This document shows positions 1 to 8,421 of a DNA stretch of 64,000 nucleotides, one piece after another (position 1 is the first letter of the stretch; each line of letters starts with the position of its first letter). Made by a program: the position numbers and the translations under genes. The notes below the pieces were generated by a model that searched no databases, was not told the DNA's origin, and saw nothing but the letters and a program-made list of their open reading frames with translations. Origin of the DNA: Actinoalloteichus caeruleus DSM 43889 (GTDB lineage: Bacteria > Actinomycetota > Actinomycetes > Mycobacteriales > Pseudonocardiaceae); the NCBI RefSeq assembly GCF_000429185.2, contig NZ_AUBJ02000001.1, positions 1,488,001-1,552,000 on the forward strand. Direction: 5' to 3'.

Positions 1-482
1 CAACCCGGTGGGCGGCGACGAGCCCGCACCGTCGGCGCGATCGTGCTCCTGAGCTGCCGGGCGGCGTCGTCGAGGTCGGGGGCGCCCCCACAGCGTTCCT
101 GGAACCGTTCGACCGCGTGCCGCGTCAGGTGGATCCGGGCCAGCAGCTCCCGGCCCCGCAGGGCCACCAGGGCGTCCAGGTCGGGCGGATCGCACGCCGG
201 GAAGGGAACGCAGTGGGTCGCGATCCAGCGGGTCGACCCGTCCGAGTCGCGCACCAGGGGGAGCACCAGGGTGTCCGGGACCAGGAGGAAGAACCCGGAC
301 CTGCTCCGTCGGCCCGCCAGTTGGGGCGGGAGTTGGTCGGTGACCTCACCCAGCTCGTCGACCATCCGCCGCAGGGTCGCCTTCGCCGCGCCGTGGTCGG
401 TGAGCCCGCGCCACCGGGCGTAGGCCCCGGCGCAGGAGTCGGTTACCACCACGGGCCACTGGTTGTCGTGCTTCGCCGCCAC
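1..482 (-). CDS. Hypothetical protein, C-terminus beyond window
   Basis: An open frame runs leftward from a GTG at 482 to the window edge with no stop, giving about 160 codons. The translation looks like real protein: hydrophobic segments such as GFFLLVPDTLVLPLV alternate with charged stretches, and a motif reading LTRHAVERFQERCGG lies near the cut end. I do not recognise the family. A purine-rich AAAGGAGG precedes the start but sits only one or two bases from the GTG, so the start is uncertain. The frame lacks internal stops and has the codon use of its neighbours. Function unknown. Confidence 0.6.
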   Translation of the reverse strand, partial: MAAKHDNQWPVVVTDSCAGAYARWRGLTDHGAAKATLRRMVDELGEVTDQLPPQLAGRRSRSGFFLLVPDTLVLPLVRDSDGSTRWIATHCVPFPACDPPDLDALVALRGRELLARIHLTRHAVERFQERCGGAPDLDDAARQLRSTIAPTVRARRRPPG

Positions 483-1264
483 CCCTCCTTTCCTACCGGC
501 CTCACCCCGGTCGACGACACGTCCATCACGGCGATCCGCCGCCGCCGGACCGGTGAAGCCGGTGCCAGCCGGCTCGGCCCGGCGTGCGGTGCGGTGGCCG
601 GAACCCCGGCGGCGGGGACTACCCTCGGTGCCCGGTCGCGGACGGGATGCCACGGCCGGTGGTCCGGGAAAGCACGGACCACCGGCCCACTTCACGCGGA
701 ACTCACGAATCCGAGCGGACGCCCCGGCCGCCCCGCACCTGCCGGCGTCGGCGAATCCCCCACCGCCCGCCGCCACCCGACAGGTGACCCCCTTCCGGCC
801 GAACGGTCAGCGATCCGGCCGAGTGGAGCGCGCCAGAGCGCACCGCCGTTGCGCACCGCGAACGGCACCACGCCGCCCCCGCTCCTCGGACGCCCCCCGC
901 TTCCGGCGCCGCGCGAACGGCACGCCGAAAACACGTGGAGCACCCTTTTCCCACCACCGCCGTCGCCGATTCCGGAAATCGGGGGAGATGATTGACCCGC
1001 CTTTTCCCGAAAGGGCCGCGAACCTCCTCACGGAAAAGGAACCGCACGCGCGGAGAAAAGGGAACTTCGCACCACGAACGTTACCGAGAGTGACATCGAG
1101 GCCGTCGCCCGGCGGCCCCGAACACGAGGAACCGCACGAGAGCGACCCGAACGAGACAGTACGTCCATCTTGCATTCACCAAAGTGTGATGACAGAGTGT
1201 GAATGCCCTGCCGGCGGGCCACACCAGCGAAACGGAAGCACCCACTCGGAAAGGGAGTGACGTG
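483..1264. other. Intergenic region upstream of alkaline phosphatase
   Basis: No convincing gene is seen in about 780 bases. Base composition falls toward the right end, as expected for a promoter region, and an inverted repeat lies at 1172-1206. The open frames present are GC-driven shadows. Confidence 0.5.
1172..1206. promoter_or_regulatory. Inverted repeat upstream of alkaline phosphatase
   Basis: GCATTCAC at 1172-1179 is matched by GTGAATGC at 1199-1206, eight perfect paired bases around a 19-base centre, ending 58 bases before the start codon. TTCACC resembles part of a Streptomyces PHO-box repeat, which would suit a phosphatase, but a tandem PHO box is not seen. Operator role is inference. 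Confidence 0.35.
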
Positions 1265-2704
1265 ATGACCGAGAAAGCGGGTAGACAACGCTGGCGGAGA
1301 CCCGCCTCCGTGGCCGCGGCGAGCGCCCTCGCGTTGACGATCGGCGCGCCCACCGCCGTGGGTCTGGAACCGGGCACGGCGGAACACGTGGCCCCGCTCG
1401 GCTTCGGCCCGAAGAACGTCATTCACCTCATCAGCGATGGCATGGGCTACAACCACGTCGACGTCGCGAGCCTCTGGGAACACGGCACCACCGCGCACCA
1501 GGTCCGCGTCGACCCCGACTCGGGAACCACCGAGCACCTGCCCGCCACCCCCGCTCAGGTCTACGAGGACTGGCCCGTCCAGCTCGGCATGTCCACCTAC
1601 CACGACGGTCACTCCTACGAGGCGGACCGGGCGTGGGCCGGGTTCGACTACCCCAGCGAGGACTTCACCGACTCCTCCGCCGCCGGCACCGCGCTGGCCA
1701 CCGGAGTCCGCACCTACAACGGTGCGATCGGTCTCGCCCCGGACCGCGGTCCCGTCAAGAACCTGACCGAACGGGCCCAGGAACTGGGCAAGGCATCCGG
1801 CGTCGTCTCCAGCGTGCCGTTCAGCCACGCCACCCCCGCCGCCTACGTGGCCCACAACCCGGACCGCAACGACTACCACGGCATCGCCAAGGAGATGTTG
1901 TTCGAGCACGACATCAACGTCGTCTTCGGCCCCGGCCACCCCGACTTCGACGAGGACGGTCAGCGTCGCGACGAGCCCGACCACCGCTACGTCGACGAGT
2001 GGACCTGGGGAGCCGTGCAGCGGGGCGCCACCGCGTTCGACCTCGTCGAAACCCCCGAGGAGTTCGCCGCGCTCGCCCAGTCCTCGAACCCACCCCGCCA
2101 CGTGCTCGGCGTTCCCCAGGTCGCGGCGACCCTCCAGTACGACCGAGGAGGCCCGGACCGCACGCCCGACGGACGACCGGTCCCCGGAGCGCTCCCCTAC
2201 ACCGCGCCGCCAGTCGAGAACGTGCCCACCCTCGCCGACATGACGACCAGTGCCCTCGCCGTCCTGGAGAACGCCTCTGACGAGGGGCTGTTCCTCATGA
2301 TCGAGGGTGGAGCGGTCGACTGGGCCAGCCACGACAACGACACCGCACGGGTGATCGAGGAGCAGATCGACTTCAACCGGGCCGTCGAGGCCGTCGTGGA
2401 CTGGGTGGAGGAGTCCAGCAGCTGGCACGAGACCCTCGTCGTCGTCACCGCCGACCACGAGACCGGCTACCTGGCCGGCCCCGGCGCCGACCCGACCTGG
2501 ACCCCGGTGATCGGCTCGGCCGGGCAGCTGCCCCACGTCTCCTGGCACTCAGGTAACCACACCAACGCCCTCGTGCCGTTGTTCGCGAAGGGACCGGGCG
2601 CGAGCCGTCTCGAACAGCACGCCGACAACATCGACCCCGTCCGGGGTCAGTACCTGAACAACACCGATGTCGCCAAGGTCGTCTTCGACTTCTGGGGACG
2701 CTGA
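1265..2704 (+). CDS. Secreted alkaline phosphatase (PhoA type)
   Basis: Protein of 479 aa for a zinc/magnesium phosphomonoesterase acting outside the membrane. Residues 1-33 form a signal peptide: a basic RQRWRRP start followed by an Ala/Leu core. The metal site appears as SDGMG (57-61). The nucleophile is the first Ser (137) of DSSAAGTALATG, aligned on the DSA of E. coli PhoA. Later metal ligands are in TADHETGY and in the C-terminal SGNHTN. ATG 1265 is chosen because AAGGGAG at 1251-1257 lies seven bases ahead; a GTG three bases upstream is possible. A strong hairpin follows the stop, so the gene is probably monocistronic. Phosphate control is likely for the family but not proved here. Confidence 0.9.
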   Translation: MTEKAGRQRWRRPASVAAASALALTIGAPTAVGLEPGTAEHVAPLGFGPKNVIHLISDGMGYNHVDVASLWEHGTTAHQVRVDPDSGTTEHLPATPAQVYEDWPVQLGMSTYHDGHSYEADRAWAGFDYPSEDFTDSSAAGTALATGVRTYNGAIGLAPDRGPVKNLTERAQELGKASGVVSSVPFSHATPAAYVAHNPDRNDYHGIAKEMLFEHDINVVFGPGHPDFDEDGQRRDEPDHRYVDEWTWGAVQRGATAFDLVETPEEFAALAQSSNPPRHVLGVPQVAATLQYDRGGPDRTPDGRPVPGALPYTAPPVENVPTLADMTTSALAVLENASDEGLFLMIEGGAVDWASHDNDTARVIEEQIDFNRAVEAVVDWVEESSSWHETLVVVTADHETGYLAGPGADPTWTPVIGSAGQLPHVSWHSGNHTNALVPLFAKGPGASRLEQHADNIDPVRGQYLNNTDVAKVVFDFWGR

Positions 2705-2731
2705 GCACTCCTGGTCGACCCGGACTGACTC

Positions 2732-2758
2732 GGGGCCGCCACCACTGGTGGCGGCCCC
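2732..2758 (+). terminator. Hairpin terminator after alkaline phosphatase
   Basis: Perfect 12-bp arms (2732-2743 and 2747-2758, GGGGCCGCCACC and complement) surround a three-base loop, 27 bases after the phosphatase stop. There is no T-run, which is common in high-GC actinomycetes. Confidence 0.7.
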
Positions 2759-2897
2759 GCCCCGCGAGCCCGGACCCATACCCGGCGCCCAACCGTGCTC
2801 CTCCCCGTCCGTGACCACCCGTCGCCCCGGCCGGGCTCCCGGGGCCACCCCGGGGAAATCCGTTGCCCCAGCGGCCGGCGCACCCGATGCTCGTCCC

Positions 2898-3524
2898 GTG
2901 TCCCTCCGCGAGGTCCGAGCCAATGCCGACGCGAGCAGCGTCGTGGTCTACCAGGCCTACCCGGCCGCGATCGCCGACCCGGCGTTGCGGGCCGGCACCT
3001 TCGTCGCTCCCTTCAAGCAGGAGCGGATGACCTGGATCAAGCCCTCGTTCCGCTGGATGATGTACCGCTGCGGCTGGGCCACGAAGCCAGGCCAGGAACG
3101 GGTGCTCGCCGTGCGGATCAGCCTCGAAGGGCTGTGGTGGGCTCTTCGCCGGTCGTGCGCCAGCAGCCACGGCGCGGGACGGCACCCGAACAGGGAGGCC
3201 TGGCGACGGCAGCTGGCGGAAAGCCCGGTCCGGGTGCAGTGGGACCCGGACCGGGACATGGACCTGAACCCCCTTCCCCAGCGCTCCATCCAGATCGGGC
3301 TCGGCCCGGAGGCCAGCCGCCGCTACGTCGACGAGTGGATCGTGGAACTCACCGACGTCACCGAACTCGCCCGCGAGGTGGGGCGCCTGGTGCGGGCTGG
3401 CGATCAGGACGGGGCGCGTGCGCTGTTGCCCGAGGAGCACCCGTTGACGGTGCCCGCCGATATCGCCGAGCGGATCGACGTCACCGGGCCAGCTCCCGCC
3501 CGGACGAACGGCCAGGGCAGGTGA
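2898..3524 (+). CDS. DUF4291 domain protein
   Basis: Protein of 208 aa matching DUF4291 by its opening SLREVRANADASSVVVYQAY, followed by IADPALRAGTF, a MTWIKPSF segment, and GQERVLAVRI. The length is that of the family. GTG 2898 is selected because relatives begin right at this conserved REVR segment; the frame is open further upstream but low in complexity there. Biochemical function is not established for the family. It stands alone between the phosphatase terminator and the tRNA. Confidence 0.75.
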   Translation: MSLREVRANADASSVVVYQAYPAAIADPALRAGTFVAPFKQERMTWIKPSFRWMMYRCGWATKPGQERVLAVRISLEGLWWALRRSCASSHGAGRHPNREAWRRQLAESPVRVQWDPDRDMDLNPLPQRSIQIGLGPEASRRYVDEWIVELTDVTELAREVGRLVRAGDQDGARALLPEEHPLTVPADIAERIDVTGPAPARTNGQGR

Positions 3525-3674
3525 GACCCCCTACCGGTAGCCCGGGAACAAGGGGACCTCGTTCTTCCTGGTGCCACATCACCCCAGGTCAGAACGGCCT
3601 GACGACGATACGCACCCCCCGGTCGGGCCGCGTGGGAGGCGTGGGGTAGTCTGTGTTCACACCGAGACGGTAAC

Positions 3675-3755
<81 letters not shown>

Positions 3756-3757
<2 letters not shown>

Positions 3758-3798
3758 TCAGGGCCGATGCTACAGGGCATCGGCCCTGATCGCTTTTT
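3756..3798 (+). terminator. Element-borne terminator behind tRNA-Pro
   Basis: Perfect 15-bp stem (3756-3770 with 3777-3791) with a six-base loop, followed by GC and TTTTT at 3794-3798. It starts at the end of the att core, so the element supplies it. It should stop tRNA transcription before the integrase gene, and can also stop the leftward integrase transcript. Confidence 0.88.
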
Positions 3799-3823
3799 GC
3801 CTGCCTATCTGCCTGTCTACCGT
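3799..3823. repeat. Candidate integrase arm sites, left end
   Basis: Two tandem CTGCCT motifs, the second extended as TCTGCCTGTCTACCGT (3808-3823). The same block recurs at the other end of the element (17981-17996) with one mismatch in 16. Placement just inside both att cores suits arm-type binding by a tyrosine integrase. It overlaps the integrase stop codon. Confidence 0.5.
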
Positions 3824-4968
3824 GTCTGGAAGACGGTGTCCATGATCTTCGCTCCTTCGTTCAGCGCCGGGCGAATCTCCTTCCGGTAGACCCGCTCAGT
3901 CACCGCCGTCCCGCTGTGCCCGACGAGTCGCGCGATGTCCTCCACCGGGACTCCAGATGCCGACATCACCGAGACGAAGCTGTGCCGCAATTCCCGTGGC
4001 GTCCACTGCTCCGGTGGTAAGCCGGCTGCCTTGATGACTCGGCGGAATGCCCGGCGCACGTTATGCGCGTCGAGCTGCGTGCCGGCAGTGGACGGAAAGA
4101 CCAGCCCGCGCGGGTCCCAGCGGCGGCCGCCGCGCTTGGCCGCCGCAACCTGGCGCAGGCGATGAAGGCGCAGCGCCACGACGCAGCGGAGCGGCAGCGC
4201 CAGTGTCCGTCGAGACTTCTTGGTCTTGGTGTCTCCGCCCGCGCGGACAGAGTGCCAGACCTCGATGCTGCGTGGTACCGGCGGCGTCGCTGCCGGCCGG
4301 CCGTGCAGGTCGACGTGATCCCACGTGAGCGGTCGCAGCTCCTCGGGGCGTGCGCCTATCAATAGGGACAACACGATGTAGGCGTGCAACGGTGTCCCGA
4401 CGGCTGCGTCTAGGACCGACATGGCCTGTTCCAGGGTGAGCGACTTCGACGGACGCCCCGGTCGGCCCCCCGGGATGTCACAGAGGTTCACGACGTTGCG
4501 CGCCACCTTGTCCCGAGCCTGGGCATGGCGGACGGAGCGGCTCAGGATCGAGTGCAGCAGCCGTAGCGTCCGCGTGCTCAGGTGCGCCGCCCGCCGGGAC
4601 AACCAGAGCTCGACGTCCTCGGCCGACAGCTCGCGAAGCTTCCGCCGGCCTAGGAATGGGAGAATGTGCCCCTGGGCGTTGTACCGATAGTTCTCCACGG
4701 TCTTGGGGTTGCGCCCATGAAGCCCGTGTGCGAGCCAGCTGGTCACCGCGTCCGCAACGGTGTATCCACCGTCGCTCGTGAGGCCGGCGTCGCGGTCGCT
4801 GACCAGCTCGCGGAGCTTCTCCTTGGCTTCAGTCTTCGTCCGGCCGCTGGCGCTGCGCGTCCGGCGCTTCCCGCTATCGCTATACCCGGTCGTCACCCAC
4901 GCGATCCACCGTTGACGACCGGCGTGCCAGTGCAGACCGCCATCACCGCGGCTACGCCGTCTGGTCAA
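3817..4968 (-). CDS. int: Tyrosine integrase
   Basis: Site-specific recombinase of 383 aa that inserts and excises the element at tRNA-Pro. The N-terminal arm-binding region opens TRRRSRGDGGLHW, followed by a SAM-like core-binding domain with NPKTVENYRYN. The catalytic domain shows Arg in GARPEELRPL, Lys in TKTKKSRRTL, the HxxR box RELRHSF, the second His in LVGHSG, and the nucleophile Tyr in ERVYRKE. The TTG at 4968 is chosen: AAGGGAG lies seven bases upstream, and TTGA overlaps the excisionase stop, implying translational coupling. A GTG at 4992 is the alternative. It lies next to attL, the usual position. Confidence 0.93.
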   Translation of the reverse strand: MTRRRSRGDGGLHWHAGRQRWIAWVTTGYSDSGKRRTRSASGRTKTEAKEKLRELVSDRDAGLTSDGGYTVADAVTSWLAHGLHGRNPKTVENYRYNAQGHILPFLGRRKLRELSAEDVELWLSRRAAHLSTRTLRLLHSILSRSVRHAQARDKVARNVVNLCDIPGGRPGRPSKSLTLEQAMSVLDAAVGTPLHAYIVLSLLIGARPEELRPLTWDHVDLHGRPAATPPVPRSIEVWHSVRAGGDTKTKKSRRTLALPLRCVVALRLHRLRQVAAAKRGGRRWDPRGLVFPSTAGTQLDAHNVRRAFRRVIKAAGLPPEQWTPRELRHSFVSVMSASGVPVEDIARLVGHSGTAVTERVYRKEIRPALNEGAKIMDTVFQTR

Positions 4969-5192
4969 GGTCGATCTCCCTTCGCTTCGCACTCAAGCAG
5001 CGCGATGTACTCGGCGAGTGCCGACGCCGGTATGCGCCGGGCGCGACCCTGACATACCGACCGGATCCGGCCCGCCCTCATCTGCTCGTAGATCACCGAG
5101 CGGCTCATCGACAGCAGCACCATGACGTCGGTAACCCGGTACAGGTGCCGCTTCGGTACGGCATTCGGGCTGAATCTGTTCATCGTGGACAA
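4965..5192 (-). CDS. xis: Excisionase / helix-turn-helix protein
   Basis: Small DNA-binding protein of 75 aa with a MerR-like excisionase HTH: LYRVTDVMVLLSMSRSVIYEQMRAGRI is followed by the wing-like QGRARRIPASALAEYI. It should direct the integrase toward excision. TTG 5192 is preferred because GGAGG lies five bases before it. An upstream ATG at 5204 overlaps that GGAGG, and an ATG at 5183 is a further candidate. Its stop overlaps the integrase TTG, so the two are coupled. The previous gene's frame runs through this gene, which is unusual. Confidence 0.85.
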   Translation of the reverse strand: MSTMNRFSPNAVPKRHLYRVTDVMVLLSMSRSVIYEQMRAGRIRSVCQGRARRIPASALAEYIALLECEAKGDRP

Positions 5193-5613
5193 CGGGACCT
5201 CCATATCCAGGTATGCGGCCAGCTAGGCCGGCGCAGTCAACGCAGTCGCCGGCGCAGGGCGGTGTTCGGGGGACGCGGTATCCGGCGTCCTTCCCGCACG
5301 TCCCGCAGAGCCGCTGCGCGCGGAGCATGGCGGCGATCGCCACAGCCTGCGCGGGCGTCGGCACACGCTTCTCGCGGGCCGTGCGGATGTCGTACAGCAG
5401 CGCGAACAGGGGCTCGGTAGGACGCCGCCGACGCACCCGGAGAATCTGCGCCACCGGCCCCTGTCCGCCAGGGCACAGCCCTTGCTCGCGCAGCTGGCGC
5501 CGGGTGACGAGGTGCGGCGGTGCCGCGCCCCACGGGTACGTGGGCACGGGGTGGCGGTCCCCCGTCGGGTCGTAGCAGTCGAGCGAGGTCCGCCACCGAC
5601 GCTGGGCGGTCAC
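4993..5613 (-). CDS. Zinc-ribbon-like AICE protein (RRQRL type)
   Basis: The first 125 or so residues have the shape of the small RRQRL-motif zinc-binding proteins of AICEs: TRRQLREQGL, then LRAQRLCGTCGK and a second cysteine cluster GDCVDCAG. Function is unknown, probably nucleic-acid or protein binding. The frame then continues about 70 codons in a second reading frame right through the excisionase gene, giving 206 aa. That tail is unlike the family and is probably not selected protein. Either a stop was lost or one base is missing near 5215-5225. In the frame one base over, the reading closes on a TGA overlapping the ATG at 5183. GTG 5613 overlaps the stop of a 17-codon frame. Confidence 0.6.
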   Translation of the reverse strand: MTAQRRWRTSLDCYDPTGDRHPVPTYPWGAAPPHLVTRRQLREQGLCPGGQGPVAQILRVRRRRPTEPLFALLYDIRTAREKRVPTPAQAVAIAAMLRAQRLCGTCGKDAGYRVPRTPPCAGDCVDCAGLAGRIPGYGGPVVHDEQIQPECRTEAAPVPGYRRHGAAVDEPLGDLRADEGGPDPVGMSGSRPAHTGVGTRRVHRAA

Positions 5614-5663
5614 CGGTCGCGCTCCGCGAGCAGGACCGGTACGGGGACGTAGGTGGGAAGCAT
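5610..5663 (-). CDS. 17-codon leader-like ORF
   Basis: ATG 5663 with AGAGGA seven bases ahead encodes MLPTYVPVPVLLAERDR, and its TGA overlaps the GTG of the zinc-ribbon gene (GTGA). The ribosome site and the overlap favour translation and coupling. It may only serve to bring ribosomes to the next gene. No family is recognised. Confidence 0.4.
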   Translation of the reverse strand: MLPTYVPVPVLLAERDR

Positions 5664-5691
5664 GGCGTGTCCTCTCACGTGGAAGATGTGA

Positions 5692-5721
5692 AGGGCCGCC
5701 CGCGCGGTCGCGGGCGGCCCT
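5692..5721 (-). terminator. Hairpin after replication genes
   Basis: Perfect 13-bp arms (5692-5704, 5709-5721; AGGGCCGCCCGCG and complement) with a CGGT loop, ten bases beyond the stop of the DUF3631 gene. Likely terminator or attenuator between replication genes and the zinc-ribbon/xis/int unit. Confidence 0.7.
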
Positions 5722-5730
5722 CGGTTCGGT

Positions 5731-6993
5731 TCAGGACGCGGTGGAGGGGACGACCCCCCGGAAGTCGGTTACATCGGTTACAGCGGTTACATCCCTGGTC
5801 AGGGGCGTAACCGCACGTTCCGCCGTAACCGCACCGTCGGTTACGTGGCTGTCCTCGGTTACGGGGCTGACCTGCGGTGTAACCGTCGTAACCGATGTAA
5901 CCGCCGGTGGCGGCAGGTAGCGGCTCCAGGCGTCCTCCAGCCCCGTCGAACCCGACGCCTGGTACCCCTTCGTCACCGCGCCGTGCACCCGGATCGGCCC
6001 CGGACGCACGCCGTACCGCCCCAGTTCCCGCGCCAGTCGGCGCGCATCGAGGGGGCGCCCTGCCAGATCGCCCCACGGCGCCTCCTCGAGGGCGTTGAGG
6101 TCAGCCAGCAGCGCCGTGGTCGGCACCCGGTCAGTCCTGCGACGGGCGAAGACCTCGCGGACATCCGAGAGCAGCCGGACGCCGATCGAGGTTTCCTCCG
6201 GCACCGTCTCCACCGCGAACCATCGGCATGCGGCGCGGGCGGTGTCCGGCCAGTGCCCGCCTGCGGCGTCGGCGAGTGCTAGGAGCGGTTCCCAGATCTC
6301 CGCCGGCCGGTCCCGAACACCGTCGGGTAGCGCCGGGAGGGCCGTCTCGACCCGGTCCGCGACCGACCGCGCCCACCCGTGCAGGGCCTCGCGGAGGGGG
6401 CGGCACTCCCGTTCCACCGTCTGCTCGCGGAAGGAGTCCACCTGCTCCCCGGCAGCGCGGCGGCGCATGTGGATGATGATGGCGCGCGTGGTGATGGTGG
6501 GCGGCATATGCCCCGCGATCCCCGCGAGTGCGACGGGTGCGAACACCCTGAAGTGCTCCACCCTCACAGCGCCGCCCTCGGTGACGCAACGCGGGATCGT
6601 CGCGGTCCGCTTGTACCCCGAGTTGATCAGGGCACGCAGGTCCTCGTACTGGCCGGCCGACTTCGGGTTCCAGATGGCGTCGATCTCATCGAGGAGGATC
6701 GTCGGGAGGTCCGCGATCATCCTGAAGAGCGCGGCGCTCGAGGGGATGATGGTCATCTCCGGGCGCGCCACCAGGTACTGAGCGACTTCCAGAACCCTGG
6801 TCTTGCCGGACCCGGGCTCGGCGCTGGACAGGATCAGCCGAGGGGTGATGTAGAACTTCTCCGCCACGTGCGTGTGCGCGTACCAGAGCGCCAGCGTGGG
6901 CGCGCAGTGGTGCGACGGGAGAGCCGAGAAGCGGCGGATGTAGGCGGTGACGGCGTCGAGGGTGGCGGCGCCGTCCGGGGCGTGCGAGGTCAT
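5731..6993 (-). CDS. DUF3631 ATPase, replication protein
   Basis: Protein of 420 aa with a P-loop ATPase core: Walker A EPGSGKT (residues 59-65), Walker B TILLDEID (98-105), and a DUF3631 C-terminal part including IPRCV and the MRRR segment. In AICEs of the RepPP type this domain is joined to, or encoded beside, a primase-polymerase; together they initiate autonomous replication of the excised circle. Here the two parts are separate genes 57 bases apart, with a hairpin between. The ATP-dependent helicase-like role is from the family. The last 50 residues are rich in Val-Thr and probably flexible. Confidence 0.82.
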   Translation of the reverse strand: MTSHAPDGAATLDAVTAYIRRFSALPSHHCAPTLALWYAHTHVAEKFYITPRLILSSAEPGSGKTRVLEVAQYLVARPEMTIIPSSAALFRMIADLPTILLDEIDAIWNPKSAGQYEDLRALINSGYKRTATIPRCVTEGGAVRVEHFRVFAPVALAGIAGHMPPTITTRAIIIHMRRRAAGEQVDSFREQTVERECRPLREALHGWARSVADRVETALPALPDGVRDRPAEIWEPLLALADAAGGHWPDTARAACRWFAVETVPEETSIGVRLLSDVREVFARRRTDRVPTTALLADLNALEEAPWGDLAGRPLDARRLARELGRYGVRPGPIRVHGAVTKGYQASGSTGLEDAWSRYLPPPAVTSVTTVTPQVSPVTEDSHVTDGAVTAERAVTPLTRDVTAVTDVTDFRGVVPSTAS

Positions 6994-7011
6994 GTGTGTC
7001 CTTACGGTTCG

Positions 7012-7042
7012 GCGGTGGAGGCCCCCGTGGGGCCCCCACCGC
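7012..7042 (-). terminator. Hairpin between the two replication genes
   Basis: GCGGTGG (7012-7018) pairs with CCACCGC (7036-7042), with inner GGCCCC/GGGGCC pairing possible. It sits in the short gap and may limit or space expression of the ATPase relative to the primase. Attenuator role is inference. Confidence 0.4.
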
Positions 7043-7050
7043 GCGGTCGG

Positions 7051-7950
7051 TCAGGCTGCGGTGTCCCTGCCGGCCGGGTGGCCTCCCCGGCGGATTCCGT
7101 GGCGGATGCCGCTGGTCACGGTCGCGTCCCGTTCGCGCTGGGTGTACGCGGCTGGGACATGGGGGGTGGTGGCCTGGTCCAGGTGTCGGCGCACCTCGAC
7201 CTCGGTCAGCCGACCCGCCGCCACCAGCCGCCCGAGCGAGGCGGCGGCGACGAACAGCGCCTGGTTCCTGCCGCCTGGCTGGGCCGTACGCACCCGCCGC
7301 CACTCCCCGTCGAGCGCGGCCTGCACGTAGGCGTCTGGGTGCGTGACGGCCGTCTGACGTGGCGCTGAGATCGCCGGTGCCGGCCGATCAGCGAGCCGGC
7401 GGGTGATCCACCCCGGCAGCTCGGCGATGTGGTCGGCCCCGGTGGGTGTGTACGGCCCGCCGGGGCCGACCGAGCCCGCGCCGAGGACGTACCCGCCCGC
7501 GGCGCGGACGTCGATCCACCGGGCGAGCCGCCCCGCAGAGCAGCGCACGCCGCACCCGGGCGGGGCCTGGAAGTACAGGTGCTCGCCACCGCTGGGCGTG
7601 CGAACCGTGTAGGTGTCCAGCAGGTCCGCGAGGGGGGCGCCCTCGTCCTCTGCGAGGGCGGTGAGGCTGTCGAGGCCTCCGCTGATCCCCGCATGTCCCA
7701 GCCCCCTGGGGGGGTGCTCGCCGGGTTTGGCCACGTCGAGGTCGATCACCACGAGCTGGCTCGGGCCAGCGGCGACCCCGATGTTCCACTCACCGGCGGC
7801 CCAGCACCGGCGGATCCGATCGGCGTCGGTGGTCGCACGGTCCTCCCAGGATCGGACCGCCGGCGGCTTCCGACCAGCACGGCACGGGAAGACGTGCCAC
7901 CCCCGCCGCGCCGCCGCGAGCGCGGCGCGCATCAGCTCGGACTCAGACAC
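7051..7950 (-). CDS. Bifunctional primase/polymerase (PrimPol)
   Basis: Archaeo-eukaryotic primase-type protein of 299 aa. It opens ALAAARRGWHVFPCRAGRKPP, the conserved N-terminus of the bifunctional primase/polymerase domain. The metal-binding acidic pair is in VVIDLDV (D70, D72), and the later SGGEHLYF (about 129-136) carries the catalytic His. It should prime and extend DNA for replication of the excised element with the DUF3631 ATPase. GTG 7950 is selected because family homology begins there, and it overlaps the upstream 109-aa gene by eight bases (GTGTCTGA). A longer open frame exists upstream but only shadows that gene. Confidence 0.87.
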   Translation of the reverse strand: MSESELMRAALAAARRGWHVFPCRAGRKPPAVRSWEDRATTDADRIRRCWAAGEWNIGVAAGPSQLVVIDLDVAKPGEHPPRGLGHAGISGGLDSLTALAEDEGAPLADLLDTYTVRTPSGGEHLYFQAPPGCGVRCSAGRLARWIDVRAAGGYVLGAGSVGPGGPYTPTGADHIAELPGWITRRLADRPAPAISAPRQTAVTHPDAYVQAALDGEWRRVRTAQPGGRNQALFVAAASLGRLVAAGRLTEVEVRRHLDQATTPHVPAAYTQRERDATVTSGIRHGIRRGGHPAGRDTAA

Positions 7951-8272
7951 GGCCGACCACCTCCGGGTGGTGTCGCTCCACGAACGTCTGAACCCACCCG
8001 GGAGCGGTCTCGATCCGCGCGCCGCCCCAGTACTCGCCGATGATCCGCCGGACCGGACGTCCGGTGTGGAGCACCATCGGCCCGGTGACCGAGACGACGA
8101 CGTGCCAGTCGCAGCCGGGCTCGCGCGTGTAGGTGACCTCGAGGCGACGCGGTTCGTACTCGCTGGGCCGCAGCCCACTGGTGCGGCGCAGGGCGGGGGT
8201 GACCAGGACGGCGGTGACGGTGTGCCGGGTGGTGGCCTCGATCAGACCAAGTCGGGTCGGGTCGGTAGTCAC
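7943..8272 (-). CDS. Conserved AICE hypothetical protein, 109 aa
   Basis: Basic and aromatic small protein with no recognised domain. Sequence such as RRIIGEYWGGARIETAPGWVQTFVERHHPEV suggests a compact fold. The case for a real gene is its tight packing: its GTG overlaps the upstream 50-codon gene by GTGA, and its stop overlaps the primase GTG by eight bases. It is probably co-translated with the replication genes and may be a replication accessory, which is inference from position only. Confidence 0.7.
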   Translation of the reverse strand: MTTDPTRLGLIEATTRHTVTAVLVTPALRRTSGLRPSEYEPRRLEVTYTREPGCDWHVVVSVTGPMVLHTGRPVRRIIGEYWGGARIETAPGWVQTFVERHHPEVVGRV

Positions 8273-8421
8273 GTCGTGCTCCCCTCGTTGGGTTCGGTGC
8301 AGTCGGGGCAGGGCCGGCCTCGGCGGGTGCCGTGGGCGCGGCAGGACCAGCGGGACGGCCGCCCCCGGGGCGGTTGGGACCAGGACGGCTTGGTGCGCTT
8401 CGAGCGCTGCGGCCGCCGCAT
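8269..8421 (-). CDS. Small Arg/Cys-rich protein, 50 aa
   Basis: A 50-residue frame starting MRRPQRSKRTK, very basic in its first half, with Cys at SCRAHG and PCPDC near the end, suggestive of a small metal- or nucleic-acid-binding peptide. The ATG overlaps the GGDEF stop (ATGA) and its TGA overlaps the next GTG (GTGA). Two back-to-back coupling overlaps are strong evidence for a translated gene. No family recognised. Confidence 0.6.
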   Translation of the reverse strand: MRRPQRSKRTKPSWSQPPRGRPSRWSCRAHGTRRGRPCPDCTEPNEGSTT

